DNA of 64,000 nt, from NCBI GenBank assembly GCA_037176845.1, contig JAYKXP010000150.1:1-64000 (forward strand). Direction: 5' to 3'. How positions within the stretch are numbered: the stretch's first letter is position 1; each line of letters begins with the position of its first letter. Of this stretch, positions 46,195-57,410 are shown one piece after another. This DNA is from Paramarasmius palmivorus. Lineage: Eukaryota > Basidiomycota > Agaricomycetes > Agaricales > Marasmiaceae. The translations under genes and the position numbers were made by a program. The notes under the pieces are model-generated. The model was not told the DNA's origin. It searched no databases and worked only from the letters and a program-made list of their open reading frames with translations.

Positions 46195-48000
46195 CTTACT
46201 TCAGTGTGAGTACCTACCCCCAAACATGTCTCCTGCATTCCTCCAGGGCAACATTGGTGGTAGTTGGTCCATAACTGATGACGATGGCCATTGGATCAAC
46301 TGATTCGCTCCTACTGTCCAATTGTTATTTTACAATTTTTGGCCAAGCTTTTCCTGACCATCTCTACCAGACTCAGTAACAACATATCTTATGAAGTCTT
46401 CTTCAACACCAGAGGAAGAGGACAACAAGATTCTATTGGCCCAATTTGTAGAAGTATTGACGGAGTTCAATATCATGGTAAGCCACTTTCTCATGGAACC
46501 TTTCATAATATTGAATCACTCCATAGTTGTTCTGTTTGTAGTGAATCATTGGGAGAGCCATTTTATAAAGAGTGGGATTTGATAAATGAATGTATGAATA
46601 AATAGAGATAGAGATTCTGAGATAGAGAGTATGTACAATACATTCAATTCCCAAAGGATTTACCCCACTGGTTTCAAAAGATTACTGGGTGGCAAGCATT
46701 CCTTGTGAAGATAGAATGTGCCTTCCATCTTCCTTCTGGTACAATACATGCTTGTGTGTCCCTCACCTCCAGCATGCATGGTGGTATTGTGCTGGTTGAT
46801 GTACAAGAACATTAGCACTATTCACCTAATCCACCAACTTCTTCGACAAACAGTGGATCTTTACACCTTGCCTGGGACACAGACACTGGGCCACCATTAC
46901 CTCTTGTGTTTTTCAAGGAAGTTCAAAAAGCCAAAGGGAAAGCTAAGGCTACTGCTTCAGCAGGTACATCTGATCTTTACATTTTTTCACACCTTTGGCT
47001 GACATTGATTGGCAGATCATGATACTCCCCCTCTTCAGCACAAGGATCCATACTATGATGTTGGTAAGTCATCTGTTGCATGTTCAATACAATACTTTGC
47101 TCAACAGCATCACTAGATCAAGTTCAACAGCAACTTCTTATTGTACACCACCACTTACAGGATCCTCATAACAAGTTTCATGTTGGACAAATGCATGTGC
47201 TGTGCAAGATGCTGTTATCTTCTGATCCTGTCACATATCAGAAGTGGGTTGAACACTTCAATGAACTCAATGAGTCTTTGAATGATGATATTATTCCTGT
47301 GATATATTATTTCCTAATTTTCAAGTGTTATATAGCTAAAGATTTCCCAGCCTCCAGCAGTTCCAAATGACCACCACACATTGTCTCCCCCTCTGTGTGA
47401 CTTGAGTCCACTGTCCATCCAACATACCCAAGATCAACCTTGCTGTGCAAAGTAAAAAGGCTGTGTGATGTGCCCATGAACATTCTGAATTTCTATCTCC
47501 ACCACCTCCCAACCAACTTCCCCTTGCTGCTCGTAACTTGAACCTCCCTCTTTCCCCATTATCACCAATGCCACCAATGTCAGTGTTGGACCCTAATGGT
47601 CCCCCTATCCTTATGCACTCCCAGGAACATTTCCTTGCTGTGTCAAAGGTACTGATCAACCTGGGTTATCTTGATCCCACTCTCTGTGACATGTAAGTAA
47701 TTACTGTTTGTTTGTACCTATTGTGACATAGATTGCTCAAGGCATGAAAGTACTGTCCACTAATGCAAAAATATGTGTTTTACATACTCCTACATAGCCA
47801 TACACCATAGGTAGGTTCAATAAGTAAAGTGGTAGGTTCAATAATACTTTTGTAATAGATTCTAACAAGATCTTATCATAACAGTGAAACCGTCCTGGCT
47901 ACTTTCTGGCTCACTGCCCCAATTGGTCTCAACCAGTCTCAGAACATCACTCAAGTCACCCACTTCATGATTCACCTACCCTCTGCTACATTATTTTGAC
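46195..48000 (+). pseudogene. Gene W, second part and possible second decayed gene
   Basis: After the solo LTR, coding resumes (YLPPNMSPAFLQGNIGG; WIN-stop-FAPTVQLL with TGA at 46,301 fitting CGA to TGA). Later readable pieces are GWQAFLVKIECAFHLPSGTI (about 46,690), DQVQQQLLIVHHHLQDPHNKF (about 47,110-47,330), VLDPNGPPILMHSQEHFLAV (about 47,580) and ATFWLTAPIGLNQSQNITQ (about 47,900). Frames change often. Whether this is one gene or two cannot be settled by eye. Confidence 0.45.
47690..47872. repeat. Inverted, rearranged fragment of the solo-LTR family
   Basis: Shares GTAAGTAATTACTGTTTG, the TACATACTCCTACAT block and AGATTCTAACA with the solo LTRs, in part inverted and with a small internal duplication. 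Confidence 0.6.
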
Positions 48001-48817
48001 CAGAACCTCTAAAACTTTGTGTGTTGTTTACAGAGGGGTCTAGTATGTCTGCTAGATAGAATCTCAGATAGCATGCAAATTAAGCAGAACATGCATAAAA
48101 CACACACTCTACATCAGGATGTCACCAACATCAAAAGCACTTAAGCAGAATGTTCTGCTAAACTACATCTACTATGCATGTTCCTTCTTAATGCCACCTG
48201 TAAAGATTGAATAGACTCTATTTTTCCCTCTTTGCTGTATAATCACTACCTCTGACATCAGAGTCAACAGGCTCTCTGCTGTAGTAGGCCCTCTGTGGGG
48301 GTCTGTATAGACATGAGGTGTAATTCCAGAAGCCCCAGATGAAAGTAACACATGTTAGTACTTCCAAGGTACTTCTGGACATAAGTTTATCTCTGGAAGT
48401 CAGCATTCAATTGATACAGTCATGACACATTTGTTCATCTGTGCCTGCATCATTGACTTGTGGGAAAATGATAATGTCCTCCAGGCCTTCTAATACATTC
48501 AGTGTCTCCTAGGTGTCCTCTTGCAGAGTAGCTGAAGGCTTGCATCTCTCCCCTCTTGGGTGTAATGGACAAGGAGGACCCTAGTTGTCTGGTCACCCCT
48601 CCCATGTTACCTTTGGTCTCATTCTAATCATCTTCAATTATTAAATCTGCACAAAAGCAAAGAGTTCACTAACCTGAACCACTTCCTGTGCAGTGTCTAA
48701 AACACCCCCACTGTATCCTGTGAGACAGTGATGGAAGAGCAGAGGCTTCTGCTAGCACAGGTCTATGGGTGTTACTAGTGAAAGCTAACAACAAGTTCCT
48801 AATGCAACTTAGGTATA
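48001..48817. other. No gene recognised
   Basis: AT-rich sequence with short ORFs only. The ORF at 48,218-48,406 (minus) has no family features. Confidence 0.4.
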
Positions 48818-48981
48818 CAGTTGTGGCAAAAATAATTGCAATTCCTCTGTACAACTGTGTGAAATTGTGATTTTTCTCCTTTTTTTAGTCTCAGGGCTGA
48901 TATGATACACTATTGTTGAATGCACTTAAAAAAAGGGAAAGATCTGAGCTTCTTGACCATTTGTGTTGAACTGGTAACATA
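48818..48981. mobile_element. Tc1-type MITE fragment
   Basis: Begins CAGTTGTGGCAAAAA after TA and keeps the left half of the 23,959/27,730 family up to GGTAACATA, where a solo LTR starts. The right tip is missing. Confidence 0.75.
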
Positions 48982-49341
48982 TGTTGAAAGTCCAACAAAA
49001 TATATGAAAGTCCACTTTGGCACTCTAATTATGCTTGTTCTACTGCACATACACTTGCATTCATGTTGAACCTACCTATAGTGTATGGGCATGTAGGAGT
49101 ATGTAAAACACATATTTTCGCATTAGTGGACGGTACTTTACCGCCTCGAGCAATCCACACCACAATAGATACAAACAAACAGTAATTACTTACATGTCAC
49201 AGAGAGTTGACACTTGGAACACATTTTCAATACAAAAGTTACTATTATCAACACTTTTGGGTGATCACAGTCAATTGCATTGAGTTCTAGTCATTCTTAT
49301 TGATCAGTTTAACTGGTAATACTTTGATATAGATTCTAACA
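48982..49341. repeat. LTR copy with internal deletion
   Basis: Begins TGTTGA, lacks about 40 bp near the start, and ends GATTCTAACA. Flanks (ACATA and CTTTA) do not match, so it is either recombined or its neighbour was deleted. Confidence 0.75.
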
Positions 49342-49674
49342 CTTTATTGGACTCTACATCACTACCAACAGCACTCAGGTCCTGCAGAACAATAATACTC
49401 TTCAGGCATATGACCTATGAGTGTTTTTAAATGTCCAAGCCAAGATAGTAGACATATCCTGCAACCCACAAGCCTCAGCCAATATGAAAAAGATATGTGA
49501 ACATATAATATATATCTATGTCCTATATCCAGGACTAAAATCATAATTTGGCATGCCCATTTTTCTAACTGTCAAATCTTATTTGTGCACTGATAAGTGG
49601 CTGAATATTGATTATGTAAATCACACCACAATATTCATATTGTGTGCAATACATTCCCAGAAACTGATTGTATA

Positions 49675-49909
49675 CAGTCAAGTACCACTGTGTGGGATGG
49701 TATCACTCAATGGGACAAACACTTCTCAAGCTCCCTCTTGTACTTTTTTGACTATATATTCTCTCACTTTAGAATGCTCTATAAAAGATATGGCTTTGAT
49801 CTATATCACTGTGGCTATGTATTATACAAATTTGGAACAGTGACAGTGTAAGGTGCAAGGGAGGTGCACCTAATAAAATTTGGTCATCCCACATAGTGGT
49901 ACTTGACTG
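49675..49909. mobile_element. Second Tc1-type MITE family
   Basis: 235 bp; TIRs of about 25 bp starting CAGTCAAGTACCACT, 24 of 25 matching, flanked by TA (49,673-49,674 and 49,910-49,911). Inner sequence unrelated to the other MITEs. No gene. Confidence 0.9.
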
Positions 49910-50248
49910 TACCAATTAACATATCTTGTTTCCCTGTCTTGGAGGGTGAGTTGTGGCATTGTAATTCAATGCCAGACCTCAGCTGCCTTAGCAGGGAGGC
50001 CCTATTGAGCAGGCTGTAGGGTTGAGTTGGAAAAGGAGAGGAGTTGAGGTGGAGGAAGATGACAGTTACAGTTTAAGAGGAAGATGATTATTAATCAGGA
50101 ACATCTCAGCATCAAGCCATTACAGGCTTCACACAAGTTTTGCATGAGTTTTGTCATTACATCTAAATAGGGGAAGTAGTCCCTTTTTGGACATGAGTGG
50201 GGCAGCCTCTAGACCACAATGTGAAACAATAGGAGCAAAGGAATGTAA

Positions 50249-50345
50249 CACCTCTATAGCTCAAGGGTCAGAGCATTGCCTGCATGTAATACTTATGCAA
50301 GGTCTCTACATTGGTGGGGATCCAGGTTCAATCCCTAGTGGAGAC
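50249..50345 (+). ncRNA. tRNA-derived SINE-like head
   Basis: Box A TAGCTCAAGGGTCAGAGCA (50,257 on) and box B GGTTCAATCCC (50,325 on). Acceptor CTCTA/TGGAG and T-stem pairing are partial, and there is an oversized variable region, so it is not a working tRNA. Confidence 0.5.
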
Positions 50346-50482
50346 ATTTATTATTGTCTCAGCCGTAACTTTTGTCAAGTTTGAGCTGATATTCATGTTT
50401 CTTTTTCATGATGACTCTTGGCTGTTCATGTCATGTTTCAATCCTTTCACCCTAAGGTAACATTTTGCAAGTGGTATTTATT

Positions 50483-51345
50483 TCAAAAAGTGTCCCTGTT
50501 CTCAGCATGGATTTTTGTGCCTGAAGGAGATGAACATTGAGTCATGAATGTGGTGTGGGAGAAGAATGATGACCATTCCATGACCATGTTGATGGTATTG
50601 CGCTGTTGAGGGAGCACCATACTCCAGGGGCTAAGGAGTGTACATGATTCTGCCAGCAAGGACAATGTCCTCGTTGTTGTCCCAAGCGATGTGTAGCCCA
50701 CAAAAGTAGATCCAGTCAAAGTTGTCAAGGACTGGGTCAGATCTTTGAATTGGGTGGTGGTTGGCAGCTTCCATATCAAGGCATGCTGTGAGGAGGGACT
50801 GGCTCTGTTTCAAGTTGTAATAGTGGACATGCTCATGATGGTCCAAGAGTTGATCCAATTTTCTAAGTATTTCTGTTGAGTGAAATAGTAGAGTGTTGTT
50901 GTCTAGGTGCACCTTCTTTGTGAAAATATCTGTTTCTCTGGGTGGTTCATAGTTGGCACAAGAACATTGTGGTTTAGGTGTAGGTGTGCAAGAGGGAACA
51001 GGTGAAGGGGCAGCAGATGCAGGGTGTGGCACAAGGAATCATGTGTCTGGGAACATGTCCACTATTATTGTGTGCAATTGTATATAGTACAGTCAGAGCA
51101 GGCTTGGTTGCATCACCTTGGATGATGTTTGTGTGAAAAGAGGTCAATGGTTCTTGGCTGGTGTTCTTGTTTTCTGGGAGTGCCAAGTCAGTCAAGATGA
51201 ATTGCTTCATCTGCAACTTTTCCACTTGTTGTGTCTCCACATAGTGTTCATGCCCTCCAGTGTTCTTGCATAGGTGTTGCTCCTCTTCCTTTTCACTGCT
51301 GTATGGTTGATTGCATAGTATCAAATGATAGGGAGATGAACACAC
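50483..51345 (-). pseudogene. Unknown minus-strand coding remnant
   Basis: Two overlapping frames with protein-like composition: 51,345-50,974 (GGHEHYVETQQVEKLQMKQF) and 51,032-50,631 (LLFHSTEILRKLDQLLDHHE, FDWIYFCGLHIAWDNNEDI). No family recognised. Together with ORFs up to 55,616 on the same strand they may be exons of one decayed gene. Confidence 0.35.
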
Positions 51346-51737
51346 AACAATAGCTTTGCTTCTTTAGCTTGCCATTCTTTCATTGATTCCTTTGGGTTGG
51401 TGGTATGTTATGAGTTTGCAATGAAATGAGAACTTGTCTTTTAGGGGTGGACTTTTTGAAACCTCTGAATTGGCATTATCACCTGACATATCAAAACATT
51501 TGCTTTTCTTTTCAGTCTTTCATTTGGGTTCACTTGTATTGATCTTCTTGTTCTGACTTCACTTCTCTTTCTTTGCCCCTCCTATGGTCTTTGCATGCAT
51601 GGTGTTTTTGTTGAGTCTTCTAATTGTTGTGTTCAGTCTTCTGTTCTGTAGTTGGTGCTGGTTTGGCTAATATGGGTTAGCTTCTTGTGCTGTGAAGAGA
51701 TCTTGAGGTCTGTGGGTTGTTTGTGCTCTGGCAGTTG

Positions 51738-52139
51738 TCATTGTTTTAATGCTTTTGGATAATGAGCACTTTTCACATGAATGAAACAAATAGCTGGATT
51801 TTGAGAGTCACAAAAATGAGAACAGGCATTTCTCTTGTGAAAATCAGCTGCTCTGACAATGTTGGTGCATGAATCCAGTGCTGGCAAGGACACTACACCC
51901 ATTCCTGGGTCGAAAACATAGGCTGGGTTCAAGTCAACTAGTGCATCAGGAGGGCTGGTGAGTACATTTTCCTTTTCTGTCTTTTCTGTTTGGGTTTCTA
52001 ATGATATACAGAGAGAATTTTGCATATCATTCATGAGGACACACAAGTACGTTGTCAATGCTTCAATCATTGATGTATGTGTGTTGCTTTTGGCCATTTT
52101 ACAATCTTTCTCATTCTTGACACAGGTTTGGTGAAACAT
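51738..52139 (-). CDS. Hypothetical ORF, 133 codons
   Basis: Open frame with a hydrophilic N-terminus, LTTYLCVLMNDMQNSLC and a cysteine/histidine-containing C-terminus (CSHFCDSQ). No known domain. It could be one exon of the surrounding minus-strand unit. Confidence 0.3.
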   Translation of the reverse strand: MFHQTCVKNEKDCKMAKSNTHTSMIEALTTYLCVLMNDMQNSLCISLETQTEKTEKENVLTSPPDALVDLNPAYVFDPGMGVVSLPALDSCTNIVRAADFHKRNACSHFCDSQNPAICFIHVKSAHYPKALKQ

Positions 52140-52814
52140 ACTGAACTTTTCACTCTCAGCAAGGCGTCAGAAACCTGACTGGATGATTTGAATGTCTTGA
52201 TTGACAATAATATCCTTTGGCTTTGCTATGGCTGGGATTGAGAAGGTTTTCATTGGGCTGTATTTTTTTTCTGTGTATCTTGTAACCTGCCCATCAAGCA
52301 AAAGATTTGTATTACTTGAATAGTGAGAAAGTAAAAAATGACACATTATATATATCTGTATTTATATCTGTATTTGGCTGTGACCTGGTCTTAGTGACAA
52401 GTTTTTCTGCATGGTTTTCACATGGTTTTTGCATGGTGTTTGCATTGTTTCCTCATTGTTTCTGCATGATTTTTGGAGAGGACAAAAAAGGAATGGTTTC
52501 CGGATATGGCTAGGAAAACATTGTATCAAGCATGAAGTGTGTGGCAGCCTCCTTGGCATGTGATTGATGTTATTCCATAGGTGTTTCACATGAGTTTCTC
52601 GTTGTTCACACATCATTTTTGCATTGTATTTTTTGAGTCATTCTCATAGGTGGTCAAAGAGTATCATATTCAAGTGGGCTTCTCAGATCATTTCCAATAA
52701 GGTTATTGAATACCTTTAACATGCAGGTGTGTCTAACACTCAAGGGAAATTGGAAGGCAAGTCAGGGATGGAGGAGAGCATGTAATCAGATGAATGCTCC
52801 TTCTGGGTGGGAGT

Positions 52815-53284
52815 CTAACCACCCTCATCATCTTCTTTGTGCCCTCTGTCATCCTCGTTAATATCAGCTGCATTGTACCCTTCATTTGCTTCATGATCAT
52901 CTCGCTCTGCATGAGTGGTGTGGATGGCAGTGATGGAATGATCTCTATCTTTGAAACCAGTATCTGATCTGTATATGTTGAGGTTGTTATTGGAGCCAAA
53001 CTTAGGGAATGTTGCAAGTTTGACTGCCATGTGTGTTTGAATGTTGTCCAGCTTGTAAATGATCAGTTGAAAAGTATGTTGTTTGGAGAATGTGTACTTA
53101 CATGGGTGGTGATCAGATGAAAGTAGATTGAAGACAGTGGTCTGTTGAAGGAGAGATGACACTTGTAGCATGTGGAAATGTTATTTGGCTCTGCTTGGAC
53201 CTGTAGCAGAGGCATGTGGTTCAGTGGCTTGTTCGGCAGCCTTTGTACACTGAAGGAACTTTGTTGTGATAGGTAGCTAGCCAT
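52815..53284 (-). CDS. Hypothetical ORFs, overlapping frames
   Basis: 53,284-53,063 (MASYLSQQSSFSVQRLPNKP) and 53,171-52,815 (CKYTFSKQHTFQLIIYKLDN, acidic C-terminus DINEDDRGHKEDDEGG). Likely successive exons or a frameshifted gene. The acidic end suggests real protein, but the family is unknown. Confidence 0.3.
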
Positions 53285-53709
53285 TTTCTTGTAGTGTGTT
53301 GGCGACCATGGATGTAATTCACCAGTGTAAATAACTGGAGATGGTGGTTTGCAGTCATTTAGAGTGGTTGTGTGTGTGGATTTGGAGGAATGTGGATGGT
53401 TCTAGGTATTGTTGTCCATTGTATGGTTTTTGTTGGCATTGAACTCATTCACCAGTGTTACAAGCCAGAATGATATGCCTAGAGTGATGGTCAGTAATGT
53501 AGTATGTGTGTTGTTAATGTTGAATTATCTAAATCAAATAATAGGCTTGCTTCTTCATGTGTGCCAGCAATAGCACTGATGACTCCAGTGGCTTGATCAT
53601 TGCATTTTTGAGGAACTTGTTCAGCTAAAGGCTGTAAGGTAATGACCCATTCTATCTGTGCTGCAAGCTCAGCAAAGGTTTGCTAGAAAAGATGTAATGA
53701 AGCTGTGGC

Positions 53710-54276
53710 TTATTTGTGAAGGGTGATGGTTTTTAACTGGCCTAGGAGCCATTTTAGGTTTGCAGTGTAGTGGTTGACAGACAATTGGCTCTTCAAACAG
53801 ACTGGTAAGTCTGTTTGAAGAGCCAATTGTCTGGAGGGGATTTCAGACCCACACTTTCCAATGGTGTTGATGAGTTGGTCTAAGGAGTTTGTTACATGCT
53901 TTAAGAGTGAGCCTTTGTATTGCCTGAGTCCTGAAGATGGGTTGTGTTTATCAAAGACCTGCAAAATTTCGAAATTGTTGGGCTGTGGGTTGATCCAGAT
54001 GATGGAAAGCAAGTGCTGTGGATCAGTTGAAGGTAATGGAATCATGGCAAGGTGATTGACAGGTAGATAGAATGGCTGGGGGAACAACATTGGGTCTTCT
54101 AATCCAAAATTATGTCCTTGCCAGAAACATATTGTGCAAGAGCCCATTAAGGGATCAGGGTGATTGTTTGATGTGTGCTGATGACAACTTGTGCCATGTT
54201 GTATCTTGATGCTGTTGTAAAAATGTTGAATCATGAGTTGAACAGGTATTTTGTGAATGTGAGATATGAGGGACAT
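53710..54276 (-). CDS. Hypothetical protein, 188 codons, spanning a perfect palindrome
   Basis: The longest clean ORF of this stretch. Contains PLMGSCTICFWQGHNFGLED (CxxC with aromatic residues), LLSIIWINPQPNNFEILQVF and a helical C-terminus (LLKHVTNSLDQLINTIGKC). A 25-bp perfect inverted repeat at 53,778-53,833 lies in the coding sequence. Upstream in frame is a TGA in a CGA-like position, so the true start may lie further 5'. No family recognised. Confidence 0.4.
   Translation of the reverse strand: MSLISHIHKIPVQLMIQHFYNSIKIQHGTSCHQHTSNNHPDPLMGSCTICFWQGHNFGLEDPMLFPQPFYLPVNHLAMIPLPSTDPQHLLSIIWINPQPNNFEILQVFDKHNPSSGLRQYKGSLLKHVTNSLDQLINTIGKCGSEIPSRQLALQTDLPVCLKSQLSVNHYTANLKWLLGQLKTITLHK
53778..53833. 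repeat. Perfect 25-bp inverted repeat, 6-nt loop
   Basis: Arms 53,778-53,802 and 53,809-53,833 pair without mismatch around TGGTAA. Each arm contains CAATTGGCTCTTC. Confidence 0.95.
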
Positions 54277-54299
54277 GGAGGTTCATCCTGTGTGCAGTA

Positions 54300-54512
54300 T
54301 TAGATGAGAATAGGAATGAATAGTAGTCCACATACCTCTACTGAAGGTTTGCCAATGTACCACACACCATGTTTCTCTGCTTCCTGGTGTGAAAATGTGG
54401 CTAGCTGCACAACAGGGTTAGTATGATTTACCAGATGATAGATGTGATGTGTTACCTTGCCATCCTCAGGTGTTGGCCATGAATAGAAGATATCTTGCTT
54501 CTTGGGGCCCAT
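54300..54512 (-). CDS. Hypothetical exon, MGPKKQDIFYSWPTPEDGK start
   Basis: Short frame with good protein-like composition (IYHLVNHTNPVVQLATFSHQ). It ends at a GTATGT splice-like site near 54,335 that would lead towards the ORF at 54,276. Unknown family. Confidence 0.3.
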   Translation of the reverse strand: MGPKKQDIFYSWPTPEDGKVTHHIYHLVNHTNPVVQLATFSHQEAEKHGVWYIGKPSVEVCGLLFIPILI

Positions 54513-55184
54513 TACTGAGTAGTGTTGGTTTCTGGTGTGTAAGACTTGCTGTTAGGTATGTTCTTTTACATCTGTGGTCGTCCTTGGGCACTGTCTCTTG
54601 CACAACAGATTAACAGCTGCCTTAGCAAGGAAAATCTGGGTGTCACACACAGGGCTGCCTTAGCAGGCTGTGTGAGGAACAGTAGTGTGGAAAGAGTGAT
54701 GGTGGTGGTAAGGAAGAAAGGAGTTTAGGCTTAGGTAATTACATCATTGGCCAAATTTGCCATGGACTCCAGTATTGCTGGATATGCTGGTAGCCTTGGA
54801 TTTGCTGCAGGCACTGAGTTCAAATTATCTCTTTGTCCTGGCCATCACCTTTAACGTTCTTCTCCTGCTTTATTAACAGCAAGAAGGAGGGAATGAAAAA
54901 GTAGGCAATGTTGTAAACATCAATATTGTTTTGTACCATTTTACTGTGATGTGGATATCACTGGTGTACATTGTTTGCAGGTTTGGTTTGACTGTACTAA
55001 CTGGTTATTTTTTTTCCAAGTTTTACCTGCAAAGTAGCTGGGTGCAAATACCCAAAAGTACAAGGTTGAGAAGGCAACACACACAAGTCACTATCACAGC
55101 GAGACTCATGTTTGTGTTTTCAATAGTTTGTTGAGTATAATACTGCCAAAATTGAGAGCATGTGCTGAAGTTTTCTAGGTGAAC

Positions 55185-55616
55185 CTAGCCCCCAAAGTTG
55201 TGGTCAAGACTTGAAGGTTCTGTGTCCATGCAGCTCACTGTTACATGCAAGATATAGCATGGAATGCCTGGAATATATCCTAGGCATGCAACCACATCCA
55301 GCTTTTGAGGATCCAGTTGTTGCATATGCTGACAGTTGAATGACAAGGTAGCAGTTTCTGCAGGTGATGCTCCTGGTATATTGTAAGGAACATTGAAAGT
55401 TATGCACCCTGTTGTCATGGTGTGTGGATTCATCTTTATCATGCAACATGGACCATGGTAATTTGGGTGTTGAAGCGGTATGTGGGACACTGTTATTGAA
55501 AGCTCTGGCATGGGACAATGGGTGTTGGAGTTGAGTGAACCATGTGCAATGGATGTTAGCATGGATGGTGCAGATGATGGACATGGTTCTGAGGATGATG
55601 AGGGTGATTCTGACAA
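55185..55616 (-). CDS. Hypothetical protein, 143 codons
   Basis: Ser-rich N-terminus (MSESPSSSSEPC) then a Pro/His/Cys-containing segment (LQHPNYHGPCCMIKMNPH, VACLGYIPGIPCYILH). No domain recognised. It overlaps the plus-strand OrsD-like frame by about 130 bp, so one of the two ends is a shadow. Confidence 0.3.
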   Translation of the reverse strand: MSESPSSSSEPCPSSAPSMLTSIAHGSLNSNTHCPMPELSITVSHIPLQHPNYHGPCCMIKMNPHTMTTGCITFNVPYNIPGASPAETATLSFNCQHMQQLDPQKLDVVACLGYIPGIPCYILHVTVSCMDTEPSSLDHNFGG

Positions 55617-56035
55617 TGATGTTGATATAGGAGCATTGACAGATGATGAGTATGATGTAGATTTACCTATGAGACCTCCAGATTACATGTTACCTTTGGA
55701 TGCTGAAATCATGGAGGCAGCAGTGTACCTCTCAAGATACAATCTTTATGTTGACACAAAGTACTGACTTATGATCTGCACTGAATGCAAGGTACCAATA
55801 CTGTGGAAAGGTGCTCATTGTCATGAAAAGAATCATTATTTCCATAACAATCAACTCCCCACAGAATTGTGGCTACCATCTTGTAATAGTCTTCTCATTC
55901 TCTGTGCTGATGAAGCTGTGGAGGATTTAGTGGGACCTGTCTCAGAAATTGTTGGGCTAACATAGGTGTTGGGATACAAGTGTTTTGTGGATGGGTGTGG
56001 CATGGTGATGAGTTCCATGGTATTGTACACAAGCA
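55480..56035 (+). pseudogene. OrsD-like (DUF3505) zinc-binding fragment
   Basis: An acidic N-terminus (about 55,550-55,650) leads to the pattern YLSRYNLYVDTKY, a TGA, then LMICTECKVPILWKGAHCHEKNH and, after TAG at about 55,963, VLGYKCFVDGCG. The order Leu-x2-Tyr-Asn-Leu, an IC-x2-C pair, then His-x-His and a second YKC motif resembles the OrsD/DUF3505 domain, which in fungi is often found in large recombinase- or helicase-like genes. The TGA (55,765) fits CGA to TGA in the same frame; the TAG fits CAG. The rest of the protein is not readable. Confidence 0.45.
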
Positions 56036-56353
56036 GGGGATGATATATGGTAGGGTACTAGCACATCCTCTGGCAGCTTTCAGGAGGGAACAGATTATTT
56101 GTTGAAGTTATAATAGCACTGGAGAATAAGGTGGATGGTCTTGGGTGCTTGCAGGCATTGGCTGAGGAGGTGAAGCTCTTGCTGCCATCTGAGGTCTTTG
56201 CATCAGACCTAAAGGCAAATCAGGTGAATGGAGTGAGTGTTTGCACAGACAAGGTGAACTGACCTCCTGAGAGATGTCAACATGAATTATCTGCAAATGC
56301 TTGGAGTCCTAGCTGATAAGTTGGTGGAGCCTGAGTGCCTGCAGAACCTACTT

Positions 56354-56720
56354 ACAAGGAGAAGGTGATGTTTTTGGTCCCTTGTACCTGTACAGTTTTT
56401 TGTTATCAAACAGCATACAATTATAGATAGACAACAAACCAATTCTGATCTTCATTGAGCAATGCTCAAAGTTGTCTTCAAGTTCCTCAGCTTCTGGGTC
56501 ATTTATCTCCACCTCCATCAAATTTGAAACAATCTCCAATGGTGATGTGGGCTGCCAAGAAAATGCTATAGTTGGCTATTAAAAGAGGTCAGTTGATTCA
56601 ACTATGAGGCTTAGAAGAGTTGCTGATGTACATGAAAGTCAATGTTGATGTTTCCTCAGAGGCACATTAACCTGTCTACTGCTATATACGTGGCAGCCGC
56701 TAGAGGTAATCAACATTGTC
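56354..56720 (-). repeat. Inverted partner of 58,050-58,400
   Basis: Encodes on the minus strand NLMEVEINDPEAEELEDNF and IYNCMLFDNKK, nearly the same as the plus-strand copy 1.3 kb away. The space between holds a solo LTR and an R2 fragment. Confidence 0.75.
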
Positions 56721-57012
56721 ATAATGAACTGTACGATAACTTGCATTAAAGGAAGGAATTTTGCCAGATGGAATTGTCATAAACCATGATCCTGGAAGAA
56801 CCTTTTCCAGTTTGTGCTGTACAATGAGTGAAACTGTAAAAGTTCGCTGTAATCAAGGAGAAAAGATGCTGAATGACTCGATTGATGGATGTTCTTCTTC
56901 CAACAACAACTGCCATGAGTTGCAAGTATAGTTCAAATAACTACCTCGAAGATGATGTGGAGCTTGCGTTGCAAGTGTTAGTGAACAGAGGTAGCACCAA
57001 AGTACATGGATC

Positions 57013-57410
57013 TGTTGAATGAAGTGATGAAGTTGATGAAACACTTCTTCAACACTAAGTCCAATAAAATATAGAAAGTCCACTTTGGCACTCTAATTAT
57101 GCTTGTTCTACTGCACATACACTTGCATTCATGTTGAACCTACCTATGGTGTATGGGCATATAGGAGTATGTAAAACGCGTATTTCTGCATTAGTGGATG
57201 GTGTTTTAATGCCTCGAGTGATCTGCATCACAATAGGTACAAACAAACAGTAATTACTTACATGTCACAGAGAGTTGACACTTGAAACACATTTTTAATA
57301 CAAAAGTTACTATTATCAACACTTTTGGGTGATCACAGTCAATTGCATTGAGTTCTAGCCATTGTCGTTGATCAGTTTATACTGGTAATACTTTGATATA
57401 GATTCTAACA
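57013..57410. repeat. Solo LTR with 5-bp target duplication
   Basis: 398 bp, TGTTGAATGAAG to GATTCTAACA, flanked by GGATC (57,008-57,012 and 57,411-57,415). Sister of 45,768-46,189. Confidence 0.92.
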
